A DNA stretch of 64,000 nt from positions 190,491,357-190,555,356 of the forward strand of contig NC_073695.1 in NCBI RefSeq assembly GCF_029784165.1, written 5' to 3'. Origin of the DNA: Wyeomyia smithii. Taxonomy: Eukaryota; Arthropoda; Insecta; Diptera; Culicidae. The translations under genes and the position numbers were made by a program. This document shows positions 34,425 through 45,274 of this stretch, piece after piece. Positions within the stretch are counted from its first letter, which is position 1, and every line of letters begins with the position of its first letter. The notes beneath the pieces were generated by a model that made no database searches, was not told the DNA's origin, and saw nothing but the letters and a program-made list of their open reading frames with translations.

Positions 34425-35600
34425 TGGATCATTTGCTCCAAAGGACCACTCAACAGATTAGCTCAATTTATGTGAAAACTTGAAAGAATTTCAGGAAACT
34501 GCTTTAGGGTAAAATCGTATCCTGATAATCTGCATCAACATCAAGAAAACTTTTCTGAATTCCAATATCTATCAAGAGAAATAACAATAATACTTAAGAA
34601 AGTAGTCTATCCAGGGCAGATCTGCCATAAATTCCGATTTGTATCTAAAAAGAACTGCTTTGAATGGACCACTTTCTTCAGTGGACCACCCGTCAGATTA
34701 CCCTAATTTTTGCGGAAAACTTGAAGGATTTTCAGAAAACTTCTATCCGGAAGCCAGCTAATCTGCATCAGCATTACGAAAAAAATTTAAGGTTCCAATG
34801 TAGGTAGGGTAAATTAATAAATTAATTAGTGGTAAGTTAGTTAAGTGGACTCCTTTCTTTTTTAGCGGACCACTGGTCAGATTAACTTCATATCTCTTAA
34901 CATAAATCGGAATAAATAGATGTCTGTAATGCAAATTGACTGGATAAGATGTTTCCCGATGGAAGTTTCTGGAAATGTCTCGAATTTGCGCATAAATTGA
35001 GTTAACCTGGTTTGTGGTTCACTATAGGAAAAGGGTCCACTACAGGTTAATTCACCCTATATCAAGAGAAATAACAGTTACACTAAACTTCTTCCCTTAA
35101 TTTCGATTAATATCCAGAGCAATTGAGTTAGAGTAGAATTGCCTTAAATGAAGCACTATCTTTGTGGACCACTCATCAGATTAACTCAATTTATGCGAAC
35201 ACTCTGGGGGTTGTTTAGAAGACTTTTATCGGAAAACATCAATCTTCATCAGAATCACGAGAAACATTTGTAAATTCTAAGGGTAGCGTAAATAAAACTA
35301 TAGTGGACTCTTTTCGTATAGACCTCCAGATTAACTTAATATCTGTGAAATTTTTAGGGATTTTCTGGAGCTTCCATCGAGAAATATCTTGCTCAACCAG
35401 TCTGCATCACAAATATTCATTGTTAGTTCTGATTTAAGTAAAAAGGAATTGAGTTAATCTGACGGGATGTTCAGTATAGGGTATTTTTTCCTATATCGAC
35501 AGAAATAACAGTTTTTCGTCAGGGTGGTCAACTGAAGGAAGTGGTTCATCCAAGGTAGTTTTACCCAAAACTGCGATATATATCATGAGCAATGTAGCTT
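34425..35600. repeat. Cluster of foldback repeats, GTGGTCCATCCAAGGCAGTT family
   Basis: Several diverged copies, in both orientations, of two phrases: a terminal one (GGATGGACCACTTTCTTCAG then TGGACCAC) and an internal one (CAGATTAACTCAATTTATGC then GAAAACT). Forward internal phrases start near 34453, 34692 and 35175; an inverted one lies near 35000. Terminal phrases are near 34430, 34603 (inverted), 34660 and 35540 (inverted). They look like partly overlapping or internally deleted foldback elements inserted into each other. No coding capacity. Confidence 0.6.
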
Positions 35601-35704
35601 ATGATGCAAGTGAAAAATGCAGCCTGTTTGCCGAGCTATTTCACTGAATTTTTTATTTTTTATTCCGTTAAACATTTTATGTATTGTGCCGTGTCAAATA
35701 AACG

Positions 35705-35989
35705 TTATGTAAAAAACTTTTTTGACGATTTCTTGGCATCCCCCGAATAAGTTCGTGAAGCCAGCAATGTAGTACCACATGATTTGTTAGCAGCCAGATT
35801 GCCCCACATCACTCCCGTTGTTGTTCTTGTTGCCGTGAATAAGCTGGAAGCTTCGTAAGCTTTTGGATCGGTATCCGTTCGGCGGTTTTTTAGCGATGTG
35901 AAAAAGTCCTCAGTACTCCAATTTGTCTGTGACAGCTGAAAATTCTCATATTTTTTCCTCATCTTCACAAAAGAAGACAAACGCGACAT
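35705..35989 (-). CDS. Unrecognised 94-codon ORF
   Basis: ATG-started (35989), beginning MSRLSSFVKMRKKYENFQLS and ending KKSSKKFFT before a TAA. The ATG context (GGAAATGTCG) is favourable, composition is protein-like, and an AATAAA-type signal (GGAATAAAAAATAAAAA, near 35660 on the minus strand) lies downstream of the stop. There is no intron or recognised domain. It could be a small intronless gene, a retrocopy, or part of an unknown repeat. Confidence 0.3.
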   Translation of the reverse strand: MSRLSSFVKMRKKYENFQLSQTNWSTEDFFTSLKNRRTDTDPKAYEASSLFTATRTTTGVMWGNLAANKSCGTTLLASRTYSGDAKKSSKKFFT

Positions 35990-36049
35990 TTCCAATTACT
36001 GATGGATTTTATTTCTTTGTGCTTGCTCAAAGTTGTTTGAGATTATTGT

Positions 36050-36790
36050 AAACCAGCTCTAAACGCTATATTGTATAGTAGAAGTGTATGTGTAGAAGTG
36101 TATGTGTGAAAATAGGCTCAGCTGTTTCAATTCGCTTCCCTCACGTGTCAGGAGCTCCTCAAGGTAGTAACTTGAGCTCGCTACCCATCGCTATCTCCAT
36201 AAACGACAGATCTCTTTTGCTAGCACCCCCCAATGTCAACTATTTTAATCGGATGATACAAAAATATTCAAAATTAAACATGGCCTACGAGATCATGTTG
36301 AGCCGCAGGAACATCTAAGTACGTTCGTAAACTGGTGTGCTTTTTTTAATAGAAAGCGAGTCTATCTTGAATACGATTATACCACATCGTCACAGCACCT
36401 TCTCCATGTACAGTGCGTGAAAGATCTTGGAGTGTACTTAGATAGTGAGTTTACATTCAAGAACCGTTAGAATAACAATATCGCCAAAGGAAACCGTCGA
36501 TTGGGGTTCATATTCAAGATTGCCGATAAATTCCGTGACGCGGTATGTTTTAAAGCATTTTATTGTGCCCTTGTACGATCGATCCTCAAATCTTATTCTG
36601 TAAATTATGGAGCCCATACAATGCAAATTGATCCTACAGAATAGAAATGGTTAATAAAAAATCGTACTCTATGCTCTTAGTTATCTCCCATGGCAAGATC
36701 CACCGAACCAGCCATTCGACTTTTTGGTATTCAACCACATGAGATTCGCCGTCAAATTGCCCAAGCTGTTCTCGCTGCTAACTACTGACT
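36050..36790 (+). pseudogene. CR1/T1-like non-LTR reverse transcriptase fragment
   Basis: Plus-strand frames read VSGAPQGSNLSSLPIAISIN (the xPQGSxLSPLLF motif B box, near 36140-36200), then the region following the catalytic box: FVNWC, VKDLGVYLDSEFTFKN (near 36420-36465), IAKGNRRLGFIFKIADKFRD and CFKAFYCALVRSILKSYSV (to about 36600). Stops, an extra frameshift and loss of the FADD box show it is dead. It is truncated at both ends; the right side passes into a foldback terminus at about 36810. Confidence 0.8.
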
Positions 36791-36829
36791 GGCCGTTATT
36801 TTGTGGTGAAAAAGTGATTCATCCAAGGC

Positions 36830-36948
36830 AGTTCCATTTTAGGAACCGAAACAACCGGCAACGACGTAGGCTACAGAATAAAAACGACGATTGAAAGCTC
36901 GGTACAGGGAGTTGTGAATCGGAATTTTGGATCGCTGAGAGTCTCGGG
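36830..36948 (+). pseudogene. RTE endonuclease N-terminal fragment, left of the 646-bp insertion
   Basis: Sequence ACCGGCAACGACGTAGGCTA then a frame reading RNFGSLRVSG is the start region of the RTE reading frame. It resumes after the insertion (37595-37670) with LRHYDYVALQEL, the VALQEL endonuclease motif. The same region occurs again, without the insertion, at 38185-38370. Confidence 0.6.
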
Positions 36949-37594
36949 CAGGGCTCTACATTTTCGAAACAAAACAATGAAACTGATATACTCGCGCTGT
37001 TATTTCGATTCGAACAGTTTCATTTTCACTTGATTCCTTTCGGCTACTATCAACGAATCAACTCTTTCTCTCTTTCCCTTTTCCTTCTTTCGGATCATTT
37101 CAAATGAAACTAATGACTATTTCAATCGACGGAGAGAGTGACGGAGGGAGAGACTATTTCCTTTCCTACAGCGTCTCAATTGAAATTAGCACCACATCGT
37201 GTCGTTTGATGGTAGTTTTCTAATACCGCAAGCCGTAGTTAGGACGGTAATGGCATCCAATAAATACGTTACGCAAGTTCCGATCAATATTTTCTTCCTC
37301 TTTCCTATATATATGCGTGCAGTACTGTATGGAAGCCTTCTGTCTCCGTCAGCGCTCATTGCCATTTTCAATTGAGAATCGTCATGTGAGAGTGATGGTG
37401 ATAATCTCCGCTTTCAATTGAAAAGCGTTTGTATCATTTCCAAGCCCTTCAATTGTCAGAATCACAGCAAGAGCTTTCGATTGTGTGTCATGTGACTCAC
37501 GAAGTGCTCGAAAATGAAACAAAAGCTTTTCAATTGAAAGCGACGGGTCAAAGCGTCACTATAACCTGATAATTGTCAATTGAAAATGACTCTG
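36949..37594 (+). mobile_element. 646-bp non-autonomous element, copy 1
   Basis: Starts CAGGGCTCTACATTTTCGAA and ends AATTGTCAATTGAAAATGAC TCTG. The interior has repeated TTTTCAATTGAAA palindromes and pyrimidine-rich CTCTCTC tracts, and no coding capacity. It is matched end to end, inverted, by 50523-51154. Short imperfect terminal repeats (CAGGGCTCTACA versus CAGAGTCA/CAGAGCCTGACA) are hAT-like but no target duplication is visible at this copy. Comparison with the uninterrupted RTE sequence at 38185-38370 places the insertion between 'CTCGGG' and 'TGGAT' with loss of about 17 bp. Confidence 0.75.
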
Positions 37595-37672
37595 TGGATC
37601 TGCAAGAACTCCGCCACTACGACTACGTTGCACTCCAGGAACTTGGTTGGAACAAACTACCTTGAATGGCCC
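37595..37672 (+). pseudogene. RTE endonuclease fragment, right of the 646-bp insertion
   Basis: AGAACTCCGCCACTACGACT and the following CTCCAGGAACTTGG read ELRHYDYVALQEL, then pass into a foldback element terminus (CTACCTTGAATGGCCCATTT). Confidence 0.6.
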
Positions 37673-38188
37673 ATTTCTTTCAGTGGACCCCCCTGATGAA
37701 AAACTTTTTATGCTCTTGATACAAATTGGAATTTACAAATACTTCCCGTGATTCTTCTGTAGATTAGTCGGATAAGATGTTTCCAGGTAGGGTAAATTAA
37801 CCTACAGGGTAAATTGCTTTAGTAGACCATTCGCCAGATTAACTCAATTTATGAGAAAACTCGAGGGATATTCAGAGAGCTTTCATCGGAAACCTTTTTT
37901 TCCAGTCAGTCTGCATCACATTCATTGAAAAATTCCGATTTATGTTAAGAGATTCAGTTATTCCGCCTGGGGTTTCACTATAGGTTAATAAAGTATAGGG
38001 GTCCACTATAAATTAATTTACCCTAGGAGTTTTCGCAAATTCCCTCGAGTTTCTGCATAAATTTAATTGATCTGACCATTAAACATAGGTTCACCTTAAA
38101 TTCCATTTTATGTCAAGAGAATAATTAATTTTTCGTCAGGGTGGTTCACCGGAGGAAGTGGTCCATCCAAGGCAGTTCTACCCATGAA
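37655..38188. mobile_element. About 0.53-kb foldback element
   Basis: The left end (AACTACCTTGAATGGCCCAT then TTCTTTCAGTGGACC and CCCTGATGAAAAAC) is answered by an inverted right end (TTTTTCGTCAGGGTGGTTCA then CCGGAGGAAGTGGTCCATCC and AAGGCAGTT). It is the best-preserved member of the family scattered over 34.4-35.6 kb, with the internal CAGATTAACTCAATTTATG phrase near 37838. It lies between two copies of the same RTE 5' segment. Confidence 0.65.
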
Positions 38189-38370
38189 CCGAAACAATCG
38201 ACAACGACGTAAGGTGACAAAATAAAGACGACGATTCAAAGCTTGGTACAGGAAATTATCGATCGCTGAGCATCTCGGGTTACACCCGGATCCTTCTGGA
38301 TTAGCGAGAACTCCGTCACTTCGACATCGTAGCGCTCTAGGAACTTTGTCGGAAGGAAGAGAAAGTACAA
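38185..38370 (+). pseudogene. RTE endonuclease N-terminal fragment, second copy
   Basis: AACCGAAACAATCGACAACG and following bases repeat the sequence at 36838, then read through LRVSG, ELRHFDIVAL and RNFVG in shifting frames. This uninterrupted copy provides a comparison site for the 646-bp insertion. It ends near 38370, and 38370-38850 shows nothing recognisable. Confidence 0.6.
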
Positions 38371-38859
38371 AGGATTTATGAATGCTGTAGTGGACAGAGT
38401 TATTGTGTGAGTTATTTCACAAATCCTAGTAGGAGTGCGAGTGTTGGCAACATTTCTGACGAATACCGCACAACCCTATTTTGTTTGAAATCAAGATTCG
38501 AGCACTGAATAGAACGGTTCGAAGCGCAAGTTACTTGTTTTCGTGATAACAAGAATGAGACACGTCTGGCTTGAATAAACTGGGAGAGTACGGATGCGAG
38601 CGAAAGAGAACGATCTTGGTAGTGTACAGTCTATAGGCTATACGCAACAAGAAATTCGGTATGAATGTGAGTATGATCGTATACGTTTGATGAGAGGATG
38701 CATGCCAGACAACTAATGGGTGAGAAGGACTTCGGAGAAAGAGTGATTCCTTTCTTCATTCAGTTGGTCAAGTTTGATAACGGCGGACGCAGAAAATGAC
38801 GGGCAAACGGGACAAGCACGACAAATGCAATGCCAAATATTACCAGATCAGTCGTTTCT

Positions 38860-39640
38860 ACAACTACACCACACATTAGCATCGTAGCCGAACTCCTTGT
38901 CTCAACATCAAGAAGGCTCCGGAGCTCCCAGGCTGCAGAGAAATACGCGCATCAGCTTGAAACGGTGCTACCCGCGGCGAAGGAGCTTAACAAAACGCCT
39001 CTCGAGGACGGCTGGTGCAGGATCCACACAGTTATGAGGGAGACCGCAACGGGGACACTAGAAGTGGAGGAATACGAGGCAACGGTGAATGAAAGGGCAA
39101 GTCGAAGATGGAAATAAGGCTTAGCACGGAACGACATTTACGACATGACAACGCTTTTTAGACGAAAAAAGCGCAAGAAAGAGGATCGTGAACATTAGGA
39201 GTTCGAGCAGATTGTCCATATTGCGATACGCGAAAGTTCTATGAGAAGGTGAACCAGTCCCGCAAAGGCTATGTGCCACAAGCTAATATATGCATCGCCG
39301 TGAATGGGAATCCTGTTTAGGAGAAACACCAGACGATGACAACCTGGAGTGTTGAAACTATCACGGCATCTCACTTCTCTCGCAGATCCTGTTCTATAGT
39401 CTATTATTCACAAAGTTTGTTGGCCATTTTAGAAGACAGCGCCATCACGGACCAGGTTTCTTCAATCCGTCAAATCCCCATACCCATACATACCATCTTC
39501 ATTGACTTCACAGCGGCCTCACGTGCACGACACGGTTTGCCGGATGAACTGACAAGACTGAGCAAGGTCACCACGGTAGAAGTAATCTGCTACGTGCGTG
39601 TTTCGGGGATATTCTCAAGTCCTTTTGAATCGCGCAGAAG
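38860..39640 (+). pseudogene. RTE fragment: linker and start of reverse transcriptase
   Basis: Frames read QAAEKYAHQLETVLPAAKEL then NKTPLEDGWCRIHTVMRETA (38930-39050), FRRKKRKKEDRE (near 39165), FYEKVNQSRKGYVPQANICI (39240-39300), and RT residues HTIFIDF then GLPDELTRLSKVT and YVRVSGIFSSPFESRRRFRQ (39490-39650), which correspond to the TYRTFIDFKAAYD, palm and GLRQGD regions. The catalytic aspartate-containing first box reads FIDFTAAS, with the segment that follows deleted. Several stops and frameshifts are present. Confidence 0.75.
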
Positions 39641-39755
39641 GTTTAGACAAGGAACTTTGTTGGACAGGACAGAGGGTATGAAATGGACACCGGGCGGCTG
39701 ATTTCTGCCAGAGTTGTGGCACCACCAGCGAGCTGAAATCCATGGCACCATGAAG
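39640..39755 (+). pseudogene. RTE endonuclease scrap fused to the RT fragment
   Basis: Straight after the RT RRRFRQG residues the sequence changes to GGAACTTTGTTGGACAGGAC and then reads NGHRAADFCQSCGTTSEL, the same block as in copy A near 5080-5010 (ELCWTAQ, SGHRAATFYQSCGTTSEL). So endonuclease sequence follows RT sequence, the reverse of the natural order, through a junction within 'CAAGGAACTTTG'. Confidence 0.6.
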
Positions 39756-39792
39756 CGCTAAATCACAAACAGCCCTCAGGTCTCAGCTTTCA

Positions 39793-40305
39793 GTGGCAGA
39801 TATAAAACCCACGGTGGCACACAAGGAGCAGGAAGCTCCGGGTAGCTCATGGGTGACGGTTACGTGGAAGAAGAGAAACAAAAATAAGGGAAACAACAAG
39901 CCAATGAAAGTTAGAAGCAAGCCCGACGCCCGCATTCTTAGAAACGGAAGAAACGAAGTACTCGGAAGTTTTTGGAGTGTTGTCAGATGACTTAGGACCT
40001 GTGTGAATCATCCGCCGATCCCACAAAGACGGAATGATTCTAGAAATTTGCAAAAAGGCAAAAACAAGGGCTCGCTCTTGCCAGGTATTGGCTCAGAAGC
40101 CCCTGGAAGACCGGATGCAAGTTATTCACGACGGAGGTTACGACCGCCCTTGAAGAGCAGTGCGGATTGGTGGTGGCCACTGAGATAGTTTGACTGCGCA
40201 AGTGCCGGTAGGGACCCAGGTTGCTACCATGAGGCTTCCTTCGACAGACAAAAACCTTGCGAGAAAGATAGAGAAGTTAAAATTGGGTTGAATAGTATGC
40301 TTACT
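39793..40305 (+). pseudogene. Gag-like ORF1 of an R1/I-group non-LTR element
   Basis: Reads SSWVTVTWKKRNKNK and MKVRSKPDARILRN (39840-39950), frameshifts to YSEVFGVLSDDLGPV, stop, IIRRSHKDGMILEICKKAKT (40000-40065), CQVLAQKPLEDRMQV, then TTALEEQCGLVVATEIV (40140-40190), and finally IEKLKLG (40265-40290). This is the order seen in gag-like ORF1 proteins of the R1/I group (basic stretch, RxTRxGxxLLE-like block, KLKIGW just before the CCHC knuckles). The CCHC knuckles themselves are missing. Dead copy. Confidence 0.65.
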
Positions 40306-40619
40306 CAGCATCTACCAGCTGTCGGAGGTCTGATTCCGGTAACAAGTCCTTCAACTGCAAGAGGCCGAGCTGGAACTCCTCTTGACGTGCACCGTTTACG
40401 TGACGCAAAGCATATAATGCGAGGCTTGGAGTTCTGCAAGTCACGGGCGTAAAATAGACATAGATTTTCCTGAACCACTCCTACCACACCACTACTACAC
40501 CAAGAAGTCGGACATCGCCTTGAACAGTAATTGAAATTATTTAGTGCGAAAGGGGTAGGGGAGGGGTTGATATTTTAGATTTTTAGTAGAAAAATCAACT
40601 CAATAAACCATATTTACTT

Positions 40620-41045
40620 ACTTCAGTAGCCTAGAGTCGTAGTGGCTTGTGCCGTATTCAGAATTTGCCTCCATTCTACTTGGTACTGGGCTACTTGTCG
40701 TCAATTTCCTAGACGTCTTGATACTCGCAGATCCGCTTCAACCCGCTCAAGCCATTTGGCACGTTGGGCCCTTCTATTCCTGGTGCTGTCCTTGAAGAGA
40801 ACCGATTTTACCACACTATCGGCCGGCATCCTCGCGACATGCCGGGCCCATCGTAGCCTCCCGTCCATTGTCAGGTGCAAAATGGGAAACTCCTTGAGTA
40901 GTGCCTGCGGCTCGTGGTTTATACGCCTACGCCAAATATTGTTCGCAACACTTTCCGTTTAAATACGGCCAGTGCGCGTGTGTCCTCCGTGAGCAGCGTC
41001 ACGGTTTTGAGTCCATAGAGCACTACGGGTCTAATTAGGGTACAT
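40620..41045 (-). pseudogene. RTE-clade reverse transcriptase, C-terminal tail
   Basis: Minus-strand reading from 41040: LIRPVVLYGLKTVTLLTEDT, RALAVFKRKVLRTIFG, then NHEPQALLKEFPILHLTMDG and RLRWAGHVARMPADSVVKSV, VLFKDSTRNRRAQRAKWLER. This is the conserved C-terminal region of RTE proteins (LIRPVVLYG ... RWAGHVxRMP). One small frameshift near 40920. Upstream RT is absent, 3' end near 40620. The orientation is opposite to the RTE pieces at 36.8-39.7 kb, so it is an independent insertion. Confidence 0.85.
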
Positions 41046-41049
41046 CGTC

Positions 41050-44000
41050 AGTTTCGCGCATACACCACGCTTTATTTCTAGTCCAACTTCTTTTTATTTC
41101 CAGTCCAACTCTTCTACCTTCCACTTTTAGTCTAGTGTAAATTGCCTCCGTCGTTGTGAGTTTCTTGTAATAATTTCCAGGTCGTGTGCGAAGCCTTTGA
41201 GTGCAATAAAACATGGAGTTTGTTGTTTTGCAACTAATCTCCACTAGAGTGTTAAAATGAGCTTTCAAAAATGACAATCATAGCCGCAGTTGCGAAAAAA
41301 TCCAAACGATAAGAAGTGCTTAATGTTTAATTAAATTGGTAACACAATGAAAATCATAGATAAACGTTCCTTTTAAAATGAAGCATCCAGAAAACAGTTT
41401 AGGTTTTTTTCACAGTTTTAAAAACGGTTTTTACAGCATATAATTAAACAGTTATTGCATTACTTCATTGTCAGGGTGTGGTGTTTTAGTGGTTGGCCTG
41501 ATTTGAATCGCTTTATTTTATGACCTAATTACCCGTTTATTGCTAGTGTGTACCTTGATACAAATGGAGGAAATAGTTCATTTTCGCTCGACTTATTTCA
41601 TTACAATTCAGACATTCCAACGGAATTTTTAATTACTTTTCATTTTTGTTATTTTAATTTTGTGAATTTGCATGTACGAAGATGTTTTTCATTTATCTAC
41701 AAATGTGTGGACTGGATTATCAAGTACTGTAGATTATGGTAATATGTTCAACGAATCACCATTGTCAATTTTTATTTATATCTCAAGCGCGTTTCGAAAT
41801 GCAATCAAAGCTCAGCTCCCGGAATGTAAATCCGCATAGCAAAGCACTCAATGCAGTTGATTGCAAGACATATAGAAAAGATTGTTCATGCGGTAGATAA
41901 GTTCAACCACCCTGAGGAAGATCCTCAAAACCTGTCATTAATCTGGGTTTTGATTGATTCCAATCAGGAGCGCTTGAATGGCTAGTGTTGAAAGCTGATA
42001 ACGTGATACGATCATAAAATGGTTAAGATGTGGTATAAAAACAGAAACAGAGAAGAAACCAAGCCGCACACTGCATTCAATCGGTTTGCAATATGATTCG
42101 ATAGAAAATAGAAACTTTTTCAATGAAACTGCAATTATTTTTGTTTTGAAAAGTTTTAATTCAAATATTAATGTCTCACTAAAAGCCTCAGGCATGCTTA
42201 TAATGTAGTTGACCTTAACCTTCAGCAGCTCGGGACCAATGAAAAGACGAAGGTGATTTATTTCATTGAATCACTCTGGTTTTTATTTCCCCTACTAAGC
42301 AACCATTATTATATCTTACTATTAGCACAAGATACGTATGTTTACGTCGCTAAGGAATTTGGTGGACAAATATGCACAAAAAATCTGAGTAGGGCTTGAC
42401 CCTGTAGGTTCAAATTTCGACAGGATATACAGTCAAGGCAGTTTACTTCCACAAAACAAACATCCGGTGCGTGGTACAAAACAAAACAATAATCGTTCCA
42501 ACATCGGATAGCGTCCTCGAAACGCTCTCCGCAACTGATAGCGCTGGTCAAGCCAACCGGCTGTATGGGTGTCCATGACCTATCATCATAAATCAGTTAT
42601 CAGCCGAAAATGACTCACCGTTGTCACGGCGTGAGGTTTCTAATTTCCAGTTTTTCCTTCGTGGCAGTGGCAATCCGAGATCTTCGACATATGTATTCAT
42701 TATTTCTGCCAATTGGTATTCGTGTAGAAATCTACCGAAAATATGCACAGTGTCACCATGGAGAAATACATTTATTGCCAGCGCGTGTGTCGCGCGTTTT
42801 TCACTCGCGATGCGACCGATATACACTTGTGCTGTCTGCTCCGCTGGTATGCTGTAAAATTTTGCATAAATTGGTTGCCGTCGCGCATCAGCAAGTAAGT
42901 CACTGACACCGGTACCGGCAGAACAAGAAACCTTTCGTGGGTTGACGATGATGAAGAGGATGGGTACATTGTGGTAGAATGAATATTCCACATAAACCTT
43001 CCTCCCTGTTGGCACCCCTTTTTAATCGGATGACGGTAACGGCGGCGGCGGAGTGACGACCAACAAAACAAAACCCGTTTCAGCACTGGATGTTCCCAAC
43101 CGGTGCTGAGTGGTCTATAAATGTTGACCACTCGAAGCACGGTGTGTACCGTGGCAGAATTGTCTGGTCAGAATTCGTGAGAGCTCAATTTGATGCCGAT
43201 TCAGTACTTGCAGCAGGGGCTGAAGCATACGAATACGAATTCTCAAGTAATGCGAACTCCTGCCTCCGTTTCATGCTTTCCATTACCTAACCCCTATCGA
43301 GTACATCGATCATCAACCCGCGAGATCCATTAACGACTAGTCTTTTACTGTTGTCGCAATAGAACTGAGAGCGTTCTCTTTTCCACCTTTGTTTATTCAA
43401 TAGTTCAGCGTTGTGAATTGCACAGAAAGGGCCCCAATTTCCAGAGGTTGGCAAACAATCGATCTGTGAATTGTCGGATATCTTCTGCCTGCTAGAGCGC
43501 GCAGCCACAACCCGGCAGAGTTTGCAAAATTTTCCATTACTCTAAAACGCAGGACACACCGGTTGTGCAAAAATTGAAACGCTCGAAACAATCAGCCGAG
43601 GTAGACGTAGACGGAAACCACTTGTTCCCAGCCGCCGCACCAGCTTCGAGTGTGACATACGAAAAATCAATAATTTGAGCGTTTATTGATTTTTTATTCA
43701 TATTTGTTCTCGGTCCGATCTGGCCAGGCGTAATGCTAGATCTGTGTGGTTGGGTCTCACATGACTTAGCTGCGCTCGGGCGTTCGCGTTTTTTTTGAAC
43801 GCAGACAGAATTTTTTAAATATTTACTATTTCAAAGAACAGGTTTTAGCGCTTTCCAAGATGCGCACCGAGTTTGCCAGTTTCGGCAACCACGATAAGCT
43901 GTCGGGCCGGAGCAAGTGGATTGGGCCACGCGGAACGTATTGCCGGTTCGGGCAGTTGGTGAATGGATTTTCAGGTGTCTTACTGATTGCTAGAATGGAA

Positions 44001-44925
44001 GTTGTACAGCAGTAACGGGTAACAAAGGCCAGTGCTGATAATAAGGAACTCAAACTTATTGACTGCAATATAAAAAACTGCTATTCATTCATGCATTAAG
44101 ATTGTATTTATCAAGACTCTAATTGAATCTTTTACTAAATAGTATTCTGATTTAAACATTCATGCTAATGTATTTCCGTTTTTTGTTTCATTTTTAGGTG
44201 AGTTACATATATTACTGGTTTAGTTCAGAGGCACAAACAGGTGATTTTTTCATACATTTAATTCAACCATATGATTTCGTAAAACAAAATTACTTACTGC
44301 TAAGTTTTCGACTGTTGAAATTTTATGTATGTTGGTTGTACTTCTGGTTGAGCAGTCTCAAAATAGTATAACGACTTACTTTATACTGTCCGAATCTGTT
44401 CAAAAACAATGTCCTTTAAACCGTTTTGATTCAAACTTCGAACACTTCAGAATAAAAATCACATTATTTTAGCTAAAGTAATCAAAAGTATGGTTATTAT
44501 CCGATCAGAAAGACAAAACAAAAATGTAACAGAACTAACAGCTTGTTATGCAAAAAACCTTTCAGGTTGTGTTCCAAATTCGATCCCGTTTGGTGTTAAA
44601 ATAACAAAAATTGGAACAAAAAATATTCTACTGCTATCAAACCCATATCAAGCTTTATTACTAACGTATCAGCTTTCTAAAAAAATTAGATAGCATATAG
44701 AACAATATAATAACAACCATTATAAACAACAGGTTTTGATAGAGACGAAAAAAATGTGAGATTTGTCTCTGAACAACTTTAATTCAGGATTTGTTTTTAT
44801 AACTCATTCAGATTCTATTTTGATATCAAAAGCATAAGGGAAAATACAAAATCGTATCAAATTATGTTAGTTGCATCTCGTGTTGATAGAATTTTGTATT
44901 TTTTTTTGTTATGATCTTCTGATCG
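41050..44925. other. Unassigned sequence, GC-richer at 42.3-43.6 kb
   Basis: No transposon protein recognised. A TATAAATG-type TATA box at about 43115 precedes a 66-codon ATG frame region (43090-43290, includes VWSEFVRAQFDADSVLAAGA). A 140-codon minus-strand frame (42593-43015) lacks an ATG and overlaps a plus-strand frame of similar quality. None is firm enough to name as a gene. Confidence 0.35.
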
Positions 44926-44929
44926 GGTA

Positions 44930-45268
44930 TGTACCATTTCATTCCTTGGAATGTCCTCCAGCTAGTGATGTGTAGCTCCTTACTGTAGGGCACTTCCAGA
45001 GAAAAGTGACAGTTACTATTCAGATGGTTTGCCTATAATCTATCTCTAAGCGATTACGTTGAAGTGTTCGGAATTTAAATCAAAGCCGAGTTCTGCATTC
45101 TCGTTCGAGATCCATCATCTTCTTCAGATACCGTAGTACCGTTCTGGTTTTCACCCACTCAGCTTGAGAAGGATTACTCTTCATTCGATACACTAACTTC
45201 AATGTCTAGACGTGCGTTAACAGCTGCACGCATACAGATAGTTGTTCCTGGATTCCGGATAATTTTGG
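44930..45268 (-). pseudogene. Ty1/copia RNase H fragment
   Basis: Minus-strand reading from 45260: QLLTHV, LVYRMKSNPSQAEWVKTRTV, LRYLKKMMDLE, then, after a deletion, TFLWKCPTVRSYTSLAGGHS near 45010-44960. This is the copia segment with the NPSxxHWxAxKRVLRYLKGT motif followed by the RNase H strand where STSGYxFxLxxxxVSWxSKKQ occurs. Catalytic residues of RNase H are not all present. In order and orientation it follows the copia RT pieces at 46565-48250. Confidence 0.7.
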
Positions 45269-45274
45269 ACGACT

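Noticed and set aside
42593..43015. 140-codon minus-strand ORF
   Set aside because: Begins with GTG only, preceded closely by a stop, no splice acceptor or domain recognised, and overlapped by a plus-strand frame.
43860..44015. 51-codon plus-strand ORF beginning MRTEFASFGNHDKLSGRSKW
   Set aside because: Protein-like, but very short, single, and overlapped by an 80-codon minus-strand frame; no supporting splice or domain evidence.
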